Positions 21,220-24,104 of a stretch of 24,104 bases of DNA are shown piece after piece. The stretch's first letter is position 1. Every line of letters starts with the position of its first letter. A model generated the notes under the pieces. The model saw only the letters and a program-made list of their open reading frames with translations. It was not told the origin of the DNA and did no database searches. Both the position numbers and the translations under genes were made by a program. The stretch comes from a virus: positions 1 to 24,104 of IMG/VR virus record IMGVR_UViG_3300032296_003394; one strand, written 5' to 3'.

Positions 21220-24104
21220 TCATTTTTTGTTTTGCGTAAATTGAAGTAAAATATCTTTAATCTCTTTTACATCATTGTTTAAATTATTAATCTGAGATGT
21301 TATTTCGGTAATCTCATTTTCTATAGTATTTATTCTAGAACTTTCGGTGTTATGTTGCTCTTTAATCGCTTCAACTAATAAACCAATGATGTTACCATAA
21401 GTTATGCTCTTATTCCCTTGCGGGTCTGTACAAACAACCTCTGGAATAATCTCTTCAGCTTCCTGTGCAATTAAACCAATAGATGGTTGATTAGAATCAA
21501 TTAAATTGTATGAAACGCCACGCAACGCTAAAGTTTTTTCCAAAGCACCAGTTAATGTTTGGATATTTTCTTTTTTGTTAGCATCAGAAAGAGAATTGAA
21601 AATAATAGCACTGAAAGTACCAGTACTTGGATTAAATGTTAAATCAGTAGATGCCGTTTTAGCAGTAGAACCACCTGCTGCGGTTACAAATACTGGATAA
21701 TAGGTTGCATTTGTTGAATTATCATCAGTTGTGGTGAAACCAACTGGTGCTGCTGAACTTACCCAAGATGTACCATTAGATGTTAATACATTACCGCTTA
21801 TACCAGGAGTAATTGCTATGGTAGTTGCTGTATTCGCGTTACCGTATAAATTACCAACAAAGAACGTAGATGTTACTGATGTTAACCCTGAAATTGTTGT
21901 ATTAGTTGAACCTAGATATAAAGGCGTTGAACCTAATGTTATTGCAGTATTGGCTTTGTTAAACGCATTAGTTGCTTGGTCATAACTCAATTTAACGCTG
22001 TTAGGTGTAGCAGCTGTTGTTGTACTTGTGCTAGAAACACTATCTGTTAACTGTACGATACCAGCTCCAGTTGTGCTAGCAGTATTAGCAGTTAAGGTTG
22101 TTGTACTAGAACCGTCAAATAATCCAGGATTAAAACCAGTACCGATTATCAAATCATTAAAAGTATTAGCTAAAATTGTTACATCTGCACTACCGTTAAA
22201 ACTTGTTCCATTAATTAATCTAGATGTTTGTAGAGCTGTTGCTGTATTGGCGTTACCATATACAGTACCATACACATTACCAACTCTAATACTATCATAA
22301 ACTGCTGATGTAAAATCTACAGTATTCGTTGGTTCTGAAACTACATTAGAAAATAGTTTCCAAACACCATCATGAGCATCTCTAACCAATCCAGTATGCT
22401 GATATGATCCTGAAGTAAAATTACCAACAAAACCAATATCGTTTAAATTAGCTGGATTATTATTTGCCAAGTAAATAATAGAGTCATTAATTACTAAATT
22501 ATTTGAACTTAGGGTTGTAGTATTACCAGAGATATAAACATTACCAGAAACAGATAAATCTTGAGATATTTTAACTGAACCAGCAACATCTAATTTAGCA
22601 GTTGGGCTTATTGTACCAATTCCCACGTCACCTGTGTTTGCTATACGAACAGTTTCTGTTGCCCCTCCAGTAGAAAATCTAATTCCACCCGCTACTTCGC
22701 CTGCAGTAATATTCAGAAAATTAGATGATACACCAAATCCATAAGTAGGAGTTGAACCATTACTCCATAATGCAATTTTATTATTTAATTGTGCTAGAGT
22801 TGTCGGAGTTCCGCTATAAAAAGTATTATTTAAATCTAAAATAGTAGTTGGAGAAGATGCACCAATACCAACATTAGTATTAATTACAGTTTTTCCAACT
22901 GCACCACTAACAGCACTACCAATATTAATATTAGTATTTGATCCACTAACACCAGCTGTACCAATATTAATTGTTTTTGTTGATACAGCAGTTGTTGCAC
23001 CTGTTCCTAAGTTTAAAGTTTGTGTAACAGTTGATTGACCAACAGTAATAGTACCAGTTTGAGTCGTTCCTCCAATTTGGGTTGTTCCAGTGGTTGCCGC
23101 AGTTCCAAGTGTTGTGGCAGTAGTTGTCGCACCAGTTAAAGTTATTGTTGAAGCTGCTGTTAAAGTACCGCTAGATGTTAATGTACCACCAACATTTAAT
23201 GTGCTAGATAATATTGCTGGGTTAGTAACTTCTAAAAACCCCAATGCACGAATAGAACCCAATGTTTCTATATCATTTTTAAAATAGGTAAATGGAGAAA
23301 CAACTAATTTATTACCACTAACTTTTAGTGGCGTGGTATTTGTTGTATATTGAAATACACGTTGTGCATTAAGATCAAAAATATACGCAACATTATTGGA
23401 AAAATCTGTGTATATATCATGTGGAGCATTCGCTATTGATGCCCCAAGTGGATTAATAACACTAAGACCATTGGATATCAGCAATCTATCGGTAAAAACC
23501 GAAGTTGAAACATCCCATGCTGTGGATAATGTATATTCAATAATACAGTCGTAACCACTACCCACAACATACATTTTTGTACCATCGGCATTAAATTCAA
23601 TGCCAGTTGGTGTTCCATCAAATGTTGTGACAGAAAATGATTTTGTAGCATAAGTGGCAGTTGAAACATCCCATGCTGTGGATAGCGTATATTGGTAAAC
23701 AGTATCATTAGTAGTCCCAATAACATACATCTTGGTTCCATCAGGGCTAATTTCCAACCCAGATGGCGCAGTTTCTTGAGTAGTAACTGAAAATGATTTT
23801 GTAGCATACGTGGCAGTTGAAACATCCCATGCTGTGGATAGCGTATATTGAAAAACAGTATCAACAGTATCGCCTAGCATATAAAATGCTAATCCATCCG
23901 ATTTAAAAAATATCGAAGCGGATGCAGTATCTTGTGCTAAAACGGAAAACGATTTGCTTGCATAAGTAGCAGTAGAAACGTCAAATGGAGTTGAAAGAGT
24001 ATATTGATACACTGTATCATTGGTTTGCCCAACAATATACATTTTAGTTCCATCAGTGCTAAAACTTAAACCGCGAGAAGCAGTCTCTTGAGCAGATACA
24101 GATA
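21220..24104 (-). CDS. Tail fibre with N-terminal propeller-like repeats and S74 chaperone, 5' end outside window
   Basis: The frame is open to the window edge, so the true start lies beyond it; the Met encoded at 24042 is inside a repeat. The N-terminal part shows at least four units of about 47 residues (MYVIGTTNDTVYQYTLSTAW, then DVSTATYATKSFSV and a GLEISPDGTK-type end), a pattern expected of a beta-propeller. Then come GT-rich fibre repeats (TLTGATTTATTLGTAATTGT), a segment LDVAGSVKISQDLSVSGNVY, modules shared with the 16203 gene (NPANLNDIGFVGNFT, LVRDAHDGVWKLFSNVV, NPGLFDGSS), and an S74 chaperone starting SDANKKENI. After it a coiled-coil tail (ESSRINTIENEITEITSQIN) is longer than that of its paralogue. 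Confidence 0.87.
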   Translation of the reverse strand, partial: SVSAQETASRGLSFSTDGTKMYIVGQTNDTVYQYTLSTPFDVSTATYASKSFSVLAQDTASASIFFKSDGLAFYMLGDTVDTVFQYTLSTAWDVSTATYATKSFSVTTQETAPSGLEISPDGTKMYVIGTTNDTVYQYTLSTAWDVSTATYATKSFSVTTFDGTPTGIEFNADGTKMYVVGSGYDCIIEYTLSTAWDVSTSVFTDRLLISNGLSVINPLGASIANAPHDIYTDFSNNVAYIFDLNAQRVFQYTTNTTPLKVSGNKLVVSPFTYFKNDIETLGSIRALGFLEVTNPAILSSTLNVGGTLTSSGTLTAASTITLTGATTTATTLGTAATTGTTQIGGTTQTGTITVGQSTVTQTLNLGTGATTAVSTKTINIGTAGVSGSNTNINIGSAVSGAVGKTVINTNVGIGASSPTTILDLNNTFYSGTPTTLAQLNNKIALWSNGSTPTYGFGVSSNFLNITAGEVAGGIRFSTGGATETVRIANTGDVGIGTISPTAKLDVAGSVKISQDLSVSGNVYISGNTTTLSSNNLVINDSIIYLANNNPANLNDIGFVGNFTSGSYQHTGLVRDAHDGVWKLFSNVVSEPTNTVDFTSAVYDSIRVGNVYGTVYGNANTATALQTSRLINGTSFNGSADVTILANTFNDLIIGTGFNPGLFDGSSTTTLTANTASTTGAGIVQLTDSVSSTSTTTAATPNSVKLSYDQATNAFNKANTAITLGSTPLYLGSTNTTISGLTSVTSTFFVGNLYGNANTATTIAITPGISGNVLTSNGTSWVSSAAPVGFTTTDDNSTNATYYPVFVTAAGGSTAKTASTDLTFNPSTGTFSAIIFNSLSDANKKENIQTLTGALEKTLALRGVSYNLIDSNQPSIGLIAQEAEEIIPEVVCTDPQGNKSITYGNIIGLLVEAIKEQHNTESSRINTIENEITEITSQINNLNNDVKEIKDILLQFTQNKK

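Noticed and set aside
23478-23864. Second minus-strand frame inside the 21220-24104 fibre gene
   Set aside because: It is the shifted frame of the propeller-like repeats, and its own internal repeats just follow from them.
1-24104. tRNA genes, which are common in T4-like phages
   Set aside because: Intergenic spaces are too short and none shows a cloverleaf or the T-loop GTTCRA pattern in the right setting.

Overview
The window is very AT-rich and densely packed, with no intergenic gap above about 170 bases, genes in blocks on both strands, and almost only virion, lysis and mobile-element genes. Exact copies of the T4-type late promoter octamer TATAAATA lie in front of several blocks. Long repetitive tail fibres with C-terminal S74 chaperones, a GH19 endolysin and two GIY-YIG homing endonucleases (HEGs) complete the picture. 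I read it as part of a T4-like tailed phage of a Gram-negative, probably aquatic, bacterium. An outer-membrane lipoprotein (CsgG) implies a host with an outer membrane. From memory, csgG/csgF have been reported in T4-like phages of marine Pelagibacter and methylotrophs, but I cannot test a host assignment here.

Region 1 (1-4453, mostly minus strand) is a phage-borne curli-type locus. In transcription order it holds a possible 22-residue peptide, three tandem paralogous one-helix membrane proteins, CsgF, CsgG, a curlin-like secreted repeat protein, a HEG, and a FecR-domain protein cut by the window edge. Region 2 (4471-6098) holds a second HEG on the plus strand and, abutting it tail to tail, the GH19 endolysin. 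Both HEGs have the same leader: TATAAATA, then a two-tier stem-loop whose pairs differ by compensating changes, then a conserved stretch and a ribosome-binding site.

Region 3 (6099-6900) has two small genes of unknown function, one behind a good sigma70-like promoter. Region 4 (6900-9180, plus strand) has three putative virion/tail-fibre genes with late promoters, ending at a strong bidirectional terminator. Region 5 (9229-11450, minus strand) is a three-gene overlapping operon: a CxxCxxCC metal-binding protein, a class I methyltransferase and a TPR-glycosyltransferase. Two sigma70-like promoters precede it, so it may be expressed early to modify surface sugars or virion proteins.

Region 6 (11577-24104, minus strand) is a large tail-fibre/adhesin block. 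It has two long fibres sharing nearly identical internal and C-terminal S74 modules, followed by three RCC1-repeat beta-propeller proteins. Between the RCC1 genes sit a DUF4376-type protein and a possible double-stranded beta-helix oxygenase. The genes from 16182 down to 11577 touch or overlap, which suggests one translationally coupled unit read from a late promoter at 21202-21209.

The most interesting points are the phage curli locus next to a lysis gene, with a CsgG whose pore-constriction residues are changed; the three paralogous membrane proteins in it; the covarying stem-loop in front of both HEGs; and the RCC1 array as a likely variable host-recognition system.
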